Of a DNA stretch of 64,000 nucleotides, positions 8,903 through 18,200 are shown piece by piece. Source of the stretch: Patiriisocius sp047730165 (lineage in GTDB: Bacteria > Bacteroidota > Bacteroidia > Flavobacteriales > Flavobacteriaceae). Location of the stretch: positions 620,001 to 684,000 of the forward strand of contig NZ_CP159834.1 in the NCBI RefSeq assembly GCF_047730165.1, read 5' to 3'. The translations under genes were made by a program, and so were the position numbers. Position 1 is the stretch's first letter, and each line of letters begins with the position of its first letter. Below the pieces are notes generated by a model. It had not been told where the DNA came from, made no database searches, and worked only from the letters and a program-made list of their open reading frames with translations.

Positions 8903-10660
8903 ATGTACAGAACACACAATAACGGCGAACTGAGAACCAGCAATGTAGGACAAGAAGTGACACTTGCAGGATGGGTGCAAAAATCTCGTGATAAAGGCTT
9001 TATCGTTTGGGTAGATCTCCGTGATCGCTATGGCATTACGCAGCTTGTTTTTGACGAAGAACGCACACCGAAAGATATGATGGATGCCGCATCAAAACTA
9101 GGCCGCGAATTTGTGATTCAAGTAACCGGTGAAGTAATTGAGCGTGAATCCAAAAATCCAAAAATGCCTACAGGTGATATTGAGATTTTAGTGAAGAAGG
9201 TGACTATTTTAAATGAGTCACTTACACCTCCATTCACGATTGAAGACGAAACGGATGGTGGAGAAGACTTACGTATGAAATATCGCTACCTCGATATCCG
9301 TCGTAATCCTGTACGTGAAAATCTTATTTTCCGTCATAAAGTATCGATGGCGGTGCGCAACTACTTATCTGATAAAGGGTTTGTAGACGTAGAAACTCCA
9401 TATCTAATTAAATCTACGCCAGAAGGCGCCCGTGACTTTGTAGTGCCTTCTCGCATGAATGAAGGACAATTTTACGCCCTTCCACAATCGCCTCAAACCT
9501 TTAAGCAACTGCTTATGGTTGGGGGTCTTGATAAGTATTTTCAGATTGTAAAATGCTTTAGAGATGAAGATTTACGCGCAGACCGTCAACCAGAATTCAC
9601 ACAAATTGACTGCGAGATGGCGTTCATTGAGCAGGAGGACATACTAAATATGTTTGAAGGATTAACACGCCATTTACTAAAAAAAATCAACGGCGTTGAG
9701 ATAGGTGATTTCCCAAGAATGCAGTATGATGATGCAATGCGTCTCTACGGAAATGACAAACCGGATATTCGTTTTGATATGAAGTTTGGGGAGTTAAATG
9801 AAGTAACCCAGCACAAAGACTTTGGTGTTTTTAACAGCGCAGAATTAGTAATTGGTATTGCAGTTCCCGGTGGAAATAACTACACACGTAAAGAAATTGA
9901 CACTATTATTAAATGGATCAAGCGTCCACAGGTGGGAGCTCTTGGCATGATATACAGTCGTTGTAATGATGACGGTACATATAAATCTTCCGTAGATAAA
10001 TTTTACGATCAAGATGACCTGGCAAAATGGGCAGCAATTACAGGGGCAAAAGCTGGCGATCTTGTTTGTGTTCTCTCTGGAGAAACAAATAAGGTACGTG
10101 CACAAATGAGTGCATTAAGGATGCATCTTGCTGCAGAGTTAGGCTTACGCAAACCAGATGTGTTTGCTCCATTATGGGTAGTAGATTTCCCATTATTAGA
10201 GCTTGATGAAGAGACAGGGCATTATCACGCAATGCACCATCCATTTACATCTCCTAAACCAGGACAGTTAGAAATGCTAGATTCTAATCCGGGCGAAGTA
10301 AAAGCAAACGCATACGATCTAGTCTTAAACGGAAACGAAATAGGCGGAGGTTCTATTCGTATTCACGATAAAGAAACCCAGGCAATTATGTTACGTCATC
10401 TTGGCTTTAGCGAGGAAGAAGCGCGAGCACAGTTTGGCTTCTTGATGGATGCATTTGAGTACGGTGCGCCACCACACGGAGGTCTCGCCTTTGGTTTAGA
10501 TAGACTTGTTGCCATTCTTGGCGGACAGGAAACCATTCGTGATTTTATTGCATTCCCAAAAAACAATAGTGGTCGGGATGTTATGATTGACGCTCCTGCA
10601 CCACTGGATCAAGCCCAATTGGACGAGCTACATTTAAACGTTGTTTTAAAAGCAGATTAG
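8903..10660 (+). CDS. aspS: Aspartyl-tRNA synthetase
   Basis: 585-residue class IIb aminoacyl-tRNA synthetase that charges tRNA-Asp in the cytoplasm. The N-terminal OB-fold anticodon domain (about residues 1-110) has the typical GWVQKSRDKGFIVWVDLRDR start. The catalytic domain shows motif 2 as FRDEDLRADRQPEFTQID and motif 3 as GLAFGLDRLVAILGG. A GAD-type insertion sits between them, as in bacterial AspRS. The length is normal. It stands alone with its own promoter, divergent from susC. Confidence 0.98.
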   Translation: MYRTHNNGELRTSNVGQEVTLAGWVQKSRDKGFIVWVDLRDRYGITQLVFDEERTPKDMMDAASKLGREFVIQVTGEVIERESKNPKMPTGDIEILVKKVTILNESLTPPFTIEDETDGGEDLRMKYRYLDIRRNPVRENLIFRHKVSMAVRNYLSDKGFVDVETPYLIKSTPEGARDFVVPSRMNEGQFYALPQSPQTFKQLLMVGGLDKYFQIVKCFRDEDLRADRQPEFTQIDCEMAFIEQEDILNMFEGLTRHLLKKINGVEIGDFPRMQYDDAMRLYGNDKPDIRFDMKFGELNEVTQHKDFGVFNSAELVIGIAVPGGNNYTRKEIDTIIKWIKRPQVGALGMIYSRCNDDGTYKSSVDKFYDQDDLAKWAAITGAKAGDLVCVLSGETNKVRAQMSALRMHLAAELGLRKPDVFAPLWVVDFPLLELDEETGHYHAMHHPFTSPKPGQLEMLDSNPGEVKANAYDLVLNGNEIGGGSIRIHDKETQAIMLRHLGFSEEEARAQFGFLMDAFEYGAPPHGGLAFGLDRLVAILGGQETIRDFIAFPKNNSGRDVMIDAPAPLDQAQLDELHLNVVLKAD

Positions 10661-10702
10661 ATATACACACCCTCTGTGATGGCGATAGAATTATGCACGT
10701 AC

Positions 10703-10736
10703 AGCACGACTTGCGCTAAGCGCAAATAACTGTGCT
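10703..10736. repeat. Hairpin downstream of aspS
   Basis: TTGCGC (10711-10716) and GCGCAA (10720-10725) form a perfect stem, extended by AGCAC at 10703 and GTGCT at 10732. There is no T run, so it may act as a 3'-end stability hairpin rather than a classical terminator. Confidence 0.4.
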
Positions 10737-10905
10737 TTCGCAAAATAAAAGCTTCCCTTCGTATACAAATTTTAATGAAGAGAACATTTTTAGACATCCC
10801 TACACCAAGGGTTACGATAATTATACATAGATGATCTAGACGCGCTGAACTTAGAAATAGCAGCTTTTTTTATAATACCACAGTCTTAAAATAAATTATT
10901 ACACC

Positions 10906-11151
10906 ATGAAGTTTTTTCTATACATCAGTTTTTTTGCAGCATTAATTCTCGCGATTTCTGGCTTTATAATAAAAGGAGAGCGTCCTGCAACAGGAGAATT
11001 ATGCATAGGCCTTGGCATCTGTTGTTTGTTCTTTTTATGGATGCCTGCTTTTATTTATCACCGTTGGAAAAACAAGAAAGTAGAAGACTACATGCTGAAC
11101 AAAGAAAACATCTTAAAAATGCGCAACTACACGGATAACAACAAGTTATAA
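10906..11151 (+). CDS. Small two-helix membrane protein of unknown function
   Basis: 81 residues with a clear ATG start preceded by A-rich sequence. Two hydrophobic segments (about residues 4-23 and 32-52) are joined by a short GERPATGE loop and followed by a basic, charged tail (HRWKNKKVEDY). I do not recognise a named family. It lies alone between aspS and the cold-shock gene. Coding is supported by the strong start, by hydrophobic patterning and by the absence of any larger frame on the other strand. Confidence 0.7.
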   Translation: MKFFLYISFFAALILAISGFIIKGERPATGELCIGLGICCLFFLWMPAFIYHRWKNKKVEDYMLNKENILKMRNYTDNNKL

Positions 11152-11207
11152 TCTATTTTAAATACATAAAGTTAATATTTAGTTAACATTACACGTCATT
11201 TTTTAGC

Positions 11208-11215
11208 TACATTTG
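11208..11215 (+). promoter_or_regulatory. -7 promoter element of the cold-shock gene
   Basis: TACATTTG is an exact TANNTTTG match, 28 bases upstream of the ATG at 11244. A GTTAACATT block sits about 20 bases further upstream in the -33 area. Confidence 0.6.
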
Positions 11216-11243
11216 TGTTATTATTAATTTATTATATATTAGA

Positions 11244-11435
11244 ATGGAAGGAACAGTAAAGTTTTTCAACGAATCAAAAGGTTTCGGTTTTATCACAGAT
11301 GATGAAACTGGAAAAGACATTTTTGTACACATCACAGGTCTTAATGGACAAGCTCTTAATGAGGGTGATAAAGTAGAATATTTAGAAGAAGAAGGCAGAA
11401 AAGGAACGGTAGCAGGCCAAGTGCGTGTAATCTAA
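11244..11435 (+). CDS. Cold-shock domain protein (CspA family)
   Basis: 63-residue single cold-shock domain that binds single-stranded RNA/DNA and acts as an RNA chaperone. RNP1 (KGFGFIT) and RNP2 (IFVHIT) are both intact, and the starting MEGTVKFFNESKGFGF is the family signature. The gene is monocistronic, with an exact -7 element and a strong terminator. The 5' leader is short, so the long thermosensor leader known for E. coli cspA is absent. Confidence 0.97.
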   Translation: MEGTVKFFNESKGFGFITDDETGKDIFVHITGLNGQALNEGDKVEYLEEEGRKGTVAGQVRVI

Positions 11436-11465
11436 GAAATAGATATATCTTTTTACATTTGATTA

Positions 11466-11514
11466 AAAACCCGTTTTATACTGAATTAAGTTTAGTATTA
11501 AACGGGTTTTTTTT
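11466..11514 (+). terminator. Terminator of the cold-shock gene
   Basis: AAAACCCGTTTTATACT and AGTATTAAACGGGTTTT pair with a single mismatch around an 11-base loop, followed by further T residues. Confidence 0.9.
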
Positions 11515-11535
11515 GTCCTCTGCTCTGCTCGGACA

Positions 11536-11985
11536 CTAATTTAAATTTCTCTTTTCTAAAAAGAAGCGTTTAAGGAGTTTAGAACAGTCCTCTGCAAGAA
11601 TGCCTCCTGTCATTTTTGTTTTTGGATGGAGCTTTGTCCCCATTTCTATGCAACCCCTCTGTTGATCTCTTGCTCCGTATACTACCTTACTTATTTGACT
11701 CCAGAATAATGCTCCGGCACACATCTGGCAGGGTTCTATCGTGACGTATAAAGTACAATCAATTAAATATTTTCCGCCTAAAAAATTTGCCGCGGCCGTG
11801 ATGGCTTGCATTTCTGCATGTGCGGTTACATCATTTAAAGTTTCGGTGAGATTATGAGCTCTGGCGATGATTTTATTCTTTGCAACTATGACTGCTCCTA
11901 TTGGGACTTCTCCTTGACTGTAAGCTTCTTCTGCTTCTTGCAGAGCGCGTTGCATAAAATAGGTGTCGTCGTAGGGCTTGATCAT
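11536..11985 (-). CDS. tadA: tRNA-specific adenosine deaminase
   Basis: 149-residue zinc deaminase that converts A34 of tRNA-Arg(ACG) to inosine. The zinc/catalytic motif HAEMQAI and the PCQMCAGAL cysteine pair are intact, and the C-terminal MTGGILAEDCSKLLKRFF helix is typical of TadA rather than of free-nucleoside deaminases. It is convergent with the cold-shock gene and divergent from dxs. A guanine-deaminase-like relative is the only reasonable alternative; the length and the VPIGAVIV segment favour TadA. Confidence 0.92.
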   Translation of the reverse strand: MIKPYDDTYFMQRALQEAEEAYSQGEVPIGAVIVAKNKIIARAHNLTETLNDVTAHAEMQAITAAANFLGGKYLIDCTLYVTIEPCQMCAGALFWSQISKVVYGARDQQRGCIEMGTKLHPKTKMTGGILAEDCSKLLKRFFLEKRNLN

Positions 11986-12055
11986 GTGTGCATCTTGTTT
12001 AGAATATGTAAAGCTACAAATTAACTACTTATCTAAATAACATAGGCTAAACTAG

Positions 12056-12063
12056 TATCTTTG
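12056..12063 (+). promoter_or_regulatory. -7 promoter element of dxs, almost abutting the start codon
   Basis: TATCTTTG is an exact TANNTTTG match ending 4 bases before the GTG at 12068. Transcription would then start at or next to the start codon, giving a leaderless mRNA. Confidence 0.5.
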
Positions 12064-12067
12064 CTTT

Positions 12068-13861
12068 GTGAGCACTACCCTACTTCATAACATCAACTAT
12101 CCAACAGATCTTAAAAAGCTCTCTGAAAACCAATTACCTCAACTCATTCAAGAGTTACGCGACTTTATTATTAAAGCCGTAGCGACTAAAGAAGGACATC
12201 TAGGTGCAAGCTTAGGCGTTGCAGAACTTACCGTAGCGCTCCACTATGTGTTTAACACGCCAGAAGATAAACTAATCTGGGATGTAGGGCATCAAGCCTA
12301 TGGGCATAAAATTTTAACGGGACGCAGAGAAAATTTCGACACAAACAGGAGACTACACGGTATTTCTGGCTTCCCAAAAATGAGTGAAAGCACCTATGAT
12401 GCTTTTGGGACGGGTCATAGCAGCACTTCTATTTCAGCGATACTAGGGATGGCGATGGCGGCAAAACTGAAAGGCATTCACAGACAACATGTAGCAGTCA
12501 TCGGCGATGCCTCAATTGCAAGCGGGATGGCGTTTGAAGCCCTCAATCATGCCGGTGTAACAGACACTAACATGCTAATCATTCTAAACGATAACGCTAT
12601 CGGGATTGACCCAAGTGTGGGCGCTCTAAAACAATATTTCACAAAAGTAACATTGGATGGCGCTCCAGAAACAGACAACATTTTTGAAGCACTTAATTTC
12701 AATTATTCTGGCCCCATAGACGGCCACAATATTGAAATACTTATTGCTGAAATGCGTCGACTCAAAAAAATAGCAGGCCCAAAATTACTGCACATAATTA
12801 CCAAAAAAGGAAAGGGACTCAAGCAAGCAGAAGAAAATCAAATTACCTATCACGCTCCGGGAAAATTTAACGCAAGCACTGGAGAACTTGAACCAAAAAA
12901 CAGCAATGGTTTAGCACCAAAATTTCAAGATGTTTTTGGTCTTACGCTCGTAGAGCTTGCAGAACAAAATAAAAATATTGTCGGGATTACACCCGCAATG
13001 CCTACGGGTAGCTCTCTCAAATATATGATGGAACGTTTTCCAGAAAGAGCTTTTGATGTTGGGATTGCAGAACAACACGCTGTGACTTTAGCGGCGGGTA
13101 TGGCAGCAGATGGAATGCAGGTGTATTGTAATGTATACTCCACCTTTCTACAAAGAGCGTACGACCAAGTGATTCACGATGTATGTTTGCAAAACCTTCC
13201 TGTGATTTTCTGTCTTGATAGAGCGGGAATTGTGGGCGAAGATGGAGGGACGCATCACGGCATATTTGATATGGCGTTCTTACGATGCATTCCAAACTTA
13301 ATGATCTATGCGCCTAGTGATGTCATTCAATTAAGAAACATACTCTATACGGCTCAATTAGGGCTTGATCATCCTATTGCAATTCGCTATCCTCGTGGTC
13401 GCGGAGCGATTAAAAACTGGCAACAGCCTTTCAAGAAAATTGAAATAGGCAAAGGACAGGTTTTAAAAACCGGAAAGGAGATTGCTATTCTCACTACAGG
13501 AAGCATAAGAAGAAATGTTGAGCAGGCGATTGCTGCTCTCACTGCAGATGACCAACTACAGATAGGACATTATGACCTGGGCTTTATTTCTCCCCTAGAC
13601 CACGTGTTATTGACAAGCATATTTCAGCAATACGACACTGTGATCACAATAGAAGATGGAGTCATCCAAGGTGGTTTTGGGACTGCTATTCTCGAGTTTT
13701 CTGCGATGCATTCCTTTAAAAATAATATGCAGTGTTGGGGTGTAGACGGTTATTTTCCGGAGCAGGGGACTATTGCAGAACTTCACGAAGAAGCCGGAAT
13801 TTCTGCCACTGCAATACGCACGAAACTCCAGAAAATTTTGGCACAAAAAAAGGCTCCCTAA
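12068..13861 (+). CDS. dxs: 1-deoxy-D-xylulose-5-phosphate synthase
   Basis: 597-residue thiamine-diphosphate enzyme that condenses pyruvate and glyceraldehyde-3-phosphate, the first step of MEP isoprenoid synthesis. Visible are the N-terminal YPTDLKKL, DVGHQAYGHKILTGR and the TPP/Mg motif GDASIASGMAFEALNHAG followed by NDNAIGI. The pyrimidine-domain block is DRAGIVGEDGGTHHGIFDMAFL. It is slightly shorter than the usual 620-640 residues. The start is GTG at 12068: the conserved N-terminus begins immediately, so no later start is possible. Confidence 0.96.
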   Translation: MSTTLLHNINYPTDLKKLSENQLPQLIQELRDFIIKAVATKEGHLGASLGVAELTVALHYVFNTPEDKLIWDVGHQAYGHKILTGRRENFDTNRRLHGISGFPKMSESTYDAFGTGHSSTSISAILGMAMAAKLKGIHRQHVAVIGDASIASGMAFEALNHAGVTDTNMLIILNDNAIGIDPSVGALKQYFTKVTLDGAPETDNIFEALNFNYSGPIDGHNIEILIAEMRRLKKIAGPKLLHIITKKGKGLKQAEENQITYHAPGKFNASTGELEPKNSNGLAPKFQDVFGLTLVELAEQNKNIVGITPAMPTGSSLKYMMERFPERAFDVGIAEQHAVTLAAGMAADGMQVYCNVYSTFLQRAYDQVIHDVCLQNLPVIFCLDRAGIVGEDGGTHHGIFDMAFLRCIPNLMIYAPSDVIQLRNILYTAQLGLDHPIAIRYPRGRGAIKNWQQPFKKIEIGKGQVLKTGKEIAILTTGSIRRNVEQAIAALTADDQLQIGHYDLGFISPLDHVLLTSIFQQYDTVITIEDGVIQGGFGTAILEFSAMHSFKNNMQCWGVDGYFPEQGTIAELHEEAGISATAIRTKLQKILAQKKAP

Positions 13862-13873
13862 ATGGAAGCCTTT
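13849..13873. terminator. Bidirectional terminator between dxs and the protease gene
   Basis: AAAGGCTCCC and GGAAGCCTTT form a 10-bp stem with one mismatch and a 5-base loop, overlapping the dxs stop codon. It is flanked by an A run on the left and TTTAATATT on the right, so it can serve both convergent genes. Confidence 0.6.
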
Positions 13874-13892
13874 AATATTATAAACGTAGTGA

Positions 13893-16571
13893 CTATTCTT
13901 TGATCAACTTCGTTGTGTGCGTGTAATTCTCACCTTCAATATTTACAATATAGATACCCGTATTTAAACCCGCAGTGCCTATTATAGCAATATTCTCTAG
14001 CGTGATATCTTGTGACAACACCTTTCTACCATTTAAATCATAGATAGCAATCGTCACATCACCTACATTAATTTTAGTTCTAATATTTACATCTCCGTTT
14101 GTAGGGTTAGGAAAAACAGTAAAGTTAGCTCCCAAGCCATCACCAAAGTTACCTGCGGCAAGTATACAATTAGGACCTGCAGGAACATCAAAGTTCTCTA
14201 CTTGATCAAATCGGTCAAATCTACTCCCTTGATCTGCAGCTACACCAAGACCTCTTGCTGCAAATGTTTCCCAGATAAGACATCTGTTTACGCCGCCATT
14301 TGCAAGCTCATCTGCCATTAATATTCCATCACGACCGCTTACAAACCCCGGATTACATTGCTGCAATTTTAAACCATCAACAATAAGTTGAAATGCAATA
14401 TTATTACCACCAGTACCATTATACGTGTCTGGATCAAATCCATACTCATCTACAAAAGCCCACGTCAAATCCCATATCATCGTTGCCCATACAGAACCTA
14501 CACCGTGTGGTGCACTTTCTGTAGGACTATTAGAAGATGCATACGTAAATGGATTGAGCGTAACATCTGTTGTGTAAGGGTTTGTTCTAAGACCTAAACC
14601 TCCAGATCCTTGGCCTCTAGAAAAAGTACCTATACCTCTAGGGTCTTCTGCATTGTCTCCAGCTTCCATAGTCATAATTAATGCAAGCCAATCACTCCAT
14701 CCCTCTCCCATCTGTTCTGTATAACTTCCTGCAACACATTGGCCATTTTCAACTTGTGTACACGGTGTTAAACAACCCGCATTACCTGCTCCACCAGTAA
14801 GTCTCGTAGAAAGTCCATGTCCATACTCATGAGCAACTATTTCTGCATCTAAAGAACCATCTCTTTGGTTCGAATCTAGACCACTACCATCATCAAAAAG
14901 AGACCCATTAACGGTATCACCATTTTCTAATGCAGCTATTATTATTTCCCCTTGTTCCTGAAAAATCATTACAGAAGGAATACCAAGATCTGTGGTAGTT
15001 GCACCTCCTTGCATGATTGGATCAGTTGTAACATTATTTACAATAATTACAGCTACTGCACCCGCAGCCTCTGCTGTTTCAACTTTCAAGGTGAAATTAC
15101 ACGCACCCCTGCGGATCACGGCAATTTTTCCATTTAAAGCTGCAGCATTTGTCAATGGGTCACAGGCATCATTTTCATCTGTAGAAGCACCAGCATTATT
15201 GTCAACAGCTAGCGCAAGGTCTGCCGTTAATGGCACGTCTGTTGGTAATAGTACTGCGTTTCCAGTAAAATTTGAATCAAACCCTAGATACCCTCCTGCC
15301 AGAGGTCCCGCGTTAATCGTTAAAAGTTCATAAAGAATCTCTCCAGGACCATTCCATAAATACATCTGCATTCTCCCATTAATTCCATCTGGTGCGACAG
15401 AAAAATTTGCATTATTTGTACCTCCTCCGTCTTGCGCTTGGGCAATCACAAAATCTGCACCATTACCACCATTGCCATAATTGTTTTGTTGAAAATTACC
15501 ACTGGCTTCATCAAATCCATACTGGTACAATACATCGTGAATAATATTGTTCCAGTAAAAAAGGTTTACTGTGGAAGCAGCAGTATAGTTTCCTGGATCT
15601 TGAGGAAGATCATATGGGAAATTAAACTGTAAAACATCACCACCTTCTGGTGACACTCCTGTTGTATTGTTATTACCATCTAGATCTTCATAAGCGTGTA
15701 CATTATTACCACGAGTAATCGTAAATTCTGGGCCTGGTACTCCGTTTGTATCATGCCATCCAAAAGGTGATGCTGTAATGTCTTCTGGCGAAAACACTAG
15801 CTGCTCATTTGTCTCGTCTGGATTCTCTGCTGGAAAAGGAAATACATTATAAGAAGCACCTCCTGCTGCCACGTCTGCCGTTGTCGTTGTTTTGTTTTCA
15901 GCAAACAGTATGCTTTGTCCGTGACCACCATGATTATGTGGGCTTGTGTCAAAAGAACAACTAAGTACCCAATCTTGGCTATTTAAAACAGCACCCGTCA
16001 TTGCATCTACTCGTACGCTGTAATAATGCGCTCCAGAAATAACATCAATGCTCACGTCCCAAGAAAGCCTTAATTCATTAGCGCTCACTTTTTGATACAC
16101 AAGCTTTACAGGAATCGTACTGGCCGAAATTAATCCACTAGAAAACACAAACTCATTCTCATTAGGATTAGCAAGTTGTTCTATAGCACCTAAACGACCT
16201 AAGTTTAATTGCTGTGCTGCGGCGCCAATTGCATCTTGTGCCGTTATGGCAGGTGTTGCTCCGTTTACATTTTGTCTAGAATCTTTTTCAAAAGATAGCG
16301 CTGTATTCATCACCTCATTACCGCGTATTGCGATAGGAGAAGCGGTATTATACACCTCAATATCATTTACCGTTTGTAGCACATAAACAGTGGTCACATT
16401 CATGCTTTTTGAAACCGCCTGTGAACTCACTTTAAACGTAGCCACATCTGATGATCTTAAATCATATGCCGCAACGTTCTCTGATAAATGTTCTGTAATA
16501 ATCTGCGTGTAATCCTGACCAAAGCTCATCATTGATGCGAATATGAACACTGGGAATAGTAATTTTTTCAT
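13893..16571 (-). CDS. Secreted fungalysin (M36) metalloprotease with PA domain and T9SS sorting tail
   Basis: 892-residue exported endopeptidase. Order of parts: signal peptide (ends SFG), FTP/PepSY-like propeptide (to about residue 200), and the M36 catalytic domain. A protease-associated (PA) domain is inserted at about residues 415-540 (NGKIAVIRRGACNF). The zinc motif HEYGHGLS follows near residue 580, with the downstream GEGWSDWLAL supplying the third ligand. The C-terminal ~75 residues (VFPNPTNGDVNI to KLIKE) are a type A T9SS sorting domain, so the enzyme should cross the outer membrane through the Por secretion system. It probably degrades extracellular protein. Two cysteine pairs lie near the active site. 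Confidence 0.93.
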   Translation of the reverse strand: MKKLLFPVFIFASMMSFGQDYTQIITEHLSENVAAYDLRSSDVATFKVSSQAVSKSMNVTTVYVLQTVNDIEVYNTASPIAIRGNEVMNTALSFEKDSRQNVNGATPAITAQDAIGAAAQQLNLGRLGAIEQLANPNENEFVFSSGLISASTIPVKLVYQKVSANELRLSWDVSIDVISGAHYYSVRVDAMTGAVLNSQDWVLSCSFDTSPHNHGGHGQSILFAENKTTTTADVAAGGASYNVFPFPAENPDETNEQLVFSPEDITASPFGWHDTNGVPGPEFTITRGNNVHAYEDLDGNNNTTGVSPEGGDVLQFNFPYDLPQDPGNYTAASTVNLFYWNNIIHDVLYQYGFDEASGNFQQNNYGNGGNGADFVIAQAQDGGGTNNANFSVAPDGINGRMQMYLWNGPGEILYELLTINAGPLAGGYLGFDSNFTGNAVLLPTDVPLTADLALAVDNNAGASTDENDACDPLTNAAALNGKIAVIRRGACNFTLKVETAEAAGAVAVIIVNNVTTDPIMQGGATTTDLGIPSVMIFQEQGEIIIAALENGDTVNGSLFDDGSGLDSNQRDGSLDAEIVAHEYGHGLSTRLTGGAGNAGCLTPCTQVENGQCVAGSYTEQMGEGWSDWLALIMTMEAGDNAEDPRGIGTFSRGQGSGGLGLRTNPYTTDVTLNPFTYASSNSPTESAPHGVGSVWATMIWDLTWAFVDEYGFDPDTYNGTGGNNIAFQLIVDGLKLQQCNPGFVSGRDGILMADELANGGVNRCLIWETFAARGLGVAADQGSRFDRFDQVENFDVPAGPNCILAAGNFGDGLGANFTVFPNPTNGDVNIRTKINVGDVTIAIYDLNGRKVLSQDITLENIAIIGTAGLNTGIYIVNIEGENYTHTTKLIKE

Positions 16572-16682
16572 CTTGTTTTATTTTTGATTGTTAAAAATAC
16601 GAGGAATTTATAGAAGTATCTGAGATTTACTATTTAATTGGCACACATGAAATCGTGAATATGAGAATATTATTAGACCGGT

Positions 16683-18026
16683 TTAAAGATTTCCATTTAT
16701 TTTCTGAAATATCTGCAATGCGTTTCCATCTGTTAGCCCAGAAACATACGCACAACAAGCCATTAGATACTGATACACCGTTTGTGGCTCTTTTATAGAA
16801 GCATCAAATTGTGAGAGAATTAAGTGATCATAATGCCGCAACCCTTTGTTATCGTGATAATTTTCTAATGCTGATGTAAACGTATCTAGTAGGGTATCTA
16901 GTATTTTATATCCCGCAACTTCCTTTTCAATTACCTCCGTACTTTGATATACTTTTTCTACTGAAATTTTAATAATATCGTCTATTTGTGCTTTATAAGA
17001 ACTCTTTTCTAATAAAGACTGTGTGAAGGAGCCGTCAAGAATGGCTACTTCATTATCGATGAAAATTTGCGTAGCTTCTTGTATGAGCACCCCTATTGCT
17101 AGAGATCTTAGGTATGCCAGTCTATCTGACACAATGGTAAGGCTACGATATTTCTTAGTATCGATCGTGTTTTTTACGAGCTTTATAAGATACTCAAGTG
17201 CAAACTCTTCTTCAATAAGACCAAGATTGATCCCATCTTCAAAATCGATGACCGTATAACAAATATCGTCTGCTGCTTCTACTAAAAAAGCTAGTGGATG
17301 ACGGTTATAACTTAAGTCTCCCTCTGCACCTCTTTTTGTCAAACCTAACTCATCTGCGACTTCTATGAAGAAGGTGGTATCACTCTGGAACACGCCATAT
17401 TTTTTATCTGCAATATGGTTGGTTGGTTTTTCAGGTAACGATTCTTTAGGGTATTTAGTAAAAGCACCCAACGTTGCATAGGTTAATCTTAAACCGCCTT
17501 CTACTCCGTTTTTACTTTCGGTAAGGATTTTGAATCCGTTGGCATTTCCTTCAAAGGTGATGAGGTCTTGGTATTCTTTATCTGTGAGATCTTTCTTGAA
17601 GCGCTGCCCATTTCCGTGTAAAAAATAATCGCCAATTGCTTTTTCTCCACTATGACCAAAGGGTGGATTCCCAATATCATGTGCCAAAGAAGCCGCCGCG
17701 ACAATAGCACCAAAATCATTAAAAGTATAGCCATGTACTTTATGCAAAGCAGGGTGCTTATCTAAAATCGCCTTACCTACGGTGCGCCCTAAAGAACGTC
17801 CCACCACAGATACTTCTAAGCTGTGCGTAAGTCTAGTGTGCACAAATGATGTTTTTGACAAAGGGATTACTTGTGTTTTATCCTGAAGACTTCTAAAGGC
17901 TGATGAAAAAATAACACGGTCGTAATCTACCTCAAATCCTAGGCGCGTTTCGTTTTCTTCTATGCGTAATCGTTTGTTTGTAACTCCCTGTTTCCGTAAT
18001 GAAAGAAGCTGTTCCCATTGCATCAT
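16683..18026 (-). CDS. dgt: Deoxyguanosinetriphosphate triphosphohydrolase-like HD protein
   Basis: 447-residue HD-domain dNTPase that cleaves dNTPs to the nucleoside and tripolyphosphate, lowering dNTP pools. The metal-binding set is visible: FVHTRLTHSLEVS (His), SLAHDIGNPPFGHSGE (His-Asp), and a later ADDICYTVIDFEDG (Asp). A FSSAFRSLQDKTQVIPL start block is typical of the Dgt family. The start MMQWEQ could be at either of two adjacent ATGs. The gene is divergent from the TonB receptor; 111 bases separate its stop from the protease start. Confidence 0.92.
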   Translation of the reverse strand: MMQWEQLLSLRKQGVTNKRLRIEENETRLGFEVDYDRVIFSSAFRSLQDKTQVIPLSKTSFVHTRLTHSLEVSVVGRSLGRTVGKAILDKHPALHKVHGYTFNDFGAIVAAASLAHDIGNPPFGHSGEKAIGDYFLHGNGQRFKKDLTDKEYQDLITFEGNANGFKILTESKNGVEGGLRLTYATLGAFTKYPKESLPEKPTNHIADKKYGVFQSDTTFFIEVADELGLTKRGAEGDLSYNRHPLAFLVEAADDICYTVIDFEDGINLGLIEEEFALEYLIKLVKNTIDTKKYRSLTIVSDRLAYLRSLAIGVLIQEATQIFIDNEVAILDGSFTQSLLEKSSYKAQIDDIIKISVEKVYQSTEVIEKEVAGYKILDTLLDTFTSALENYHDNKGLRHYDHLILSQFDASIKEPQTVYQYLMACCAYVSGLTDGNALQIFQKINGNL

Positions 18027-18100
18027 ATTGCTTGTTTTAATGTGATGGCAAGATAATCATTTGTGTACAATTTTTTGGGCCCTTAAACTTTCTAAAGTAC

Positions 18101-18178
18101 TTAACATTAAGATAACCTACTCTTGACATAAACTTGATTTTTGGGTAACATGAACTTTACAATGCGTTCGCATCTTTG
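18101..18178 (+). promoter_or_regulatory. Pho-box-like 11-base repeat array and weak -7 element
   Basis: Units with an 11-base period run from 18101 to 18166: TTAACATTAAG, ATAACCTACTC, TTGACATAAAC, TTGATTTTTGG, GTAACATGAAC and TTTACAATGCG. They are followed by GCATCTTTGC at 18170-18179. The TAACAT at 18146 lies 18 bases before GCATCTTTG. The porin and Pit promoters downstream show the same 18-base spacing. The -7 element is a poor TANNTTTG match (CATCTTTG), as expected for an activator-dependent promoter. A PhoB-type regulator is inferred, not shown. Confidence 0.5.
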
Positions 18179-18200
18179 CATCAGAAATATAACAAAAATA

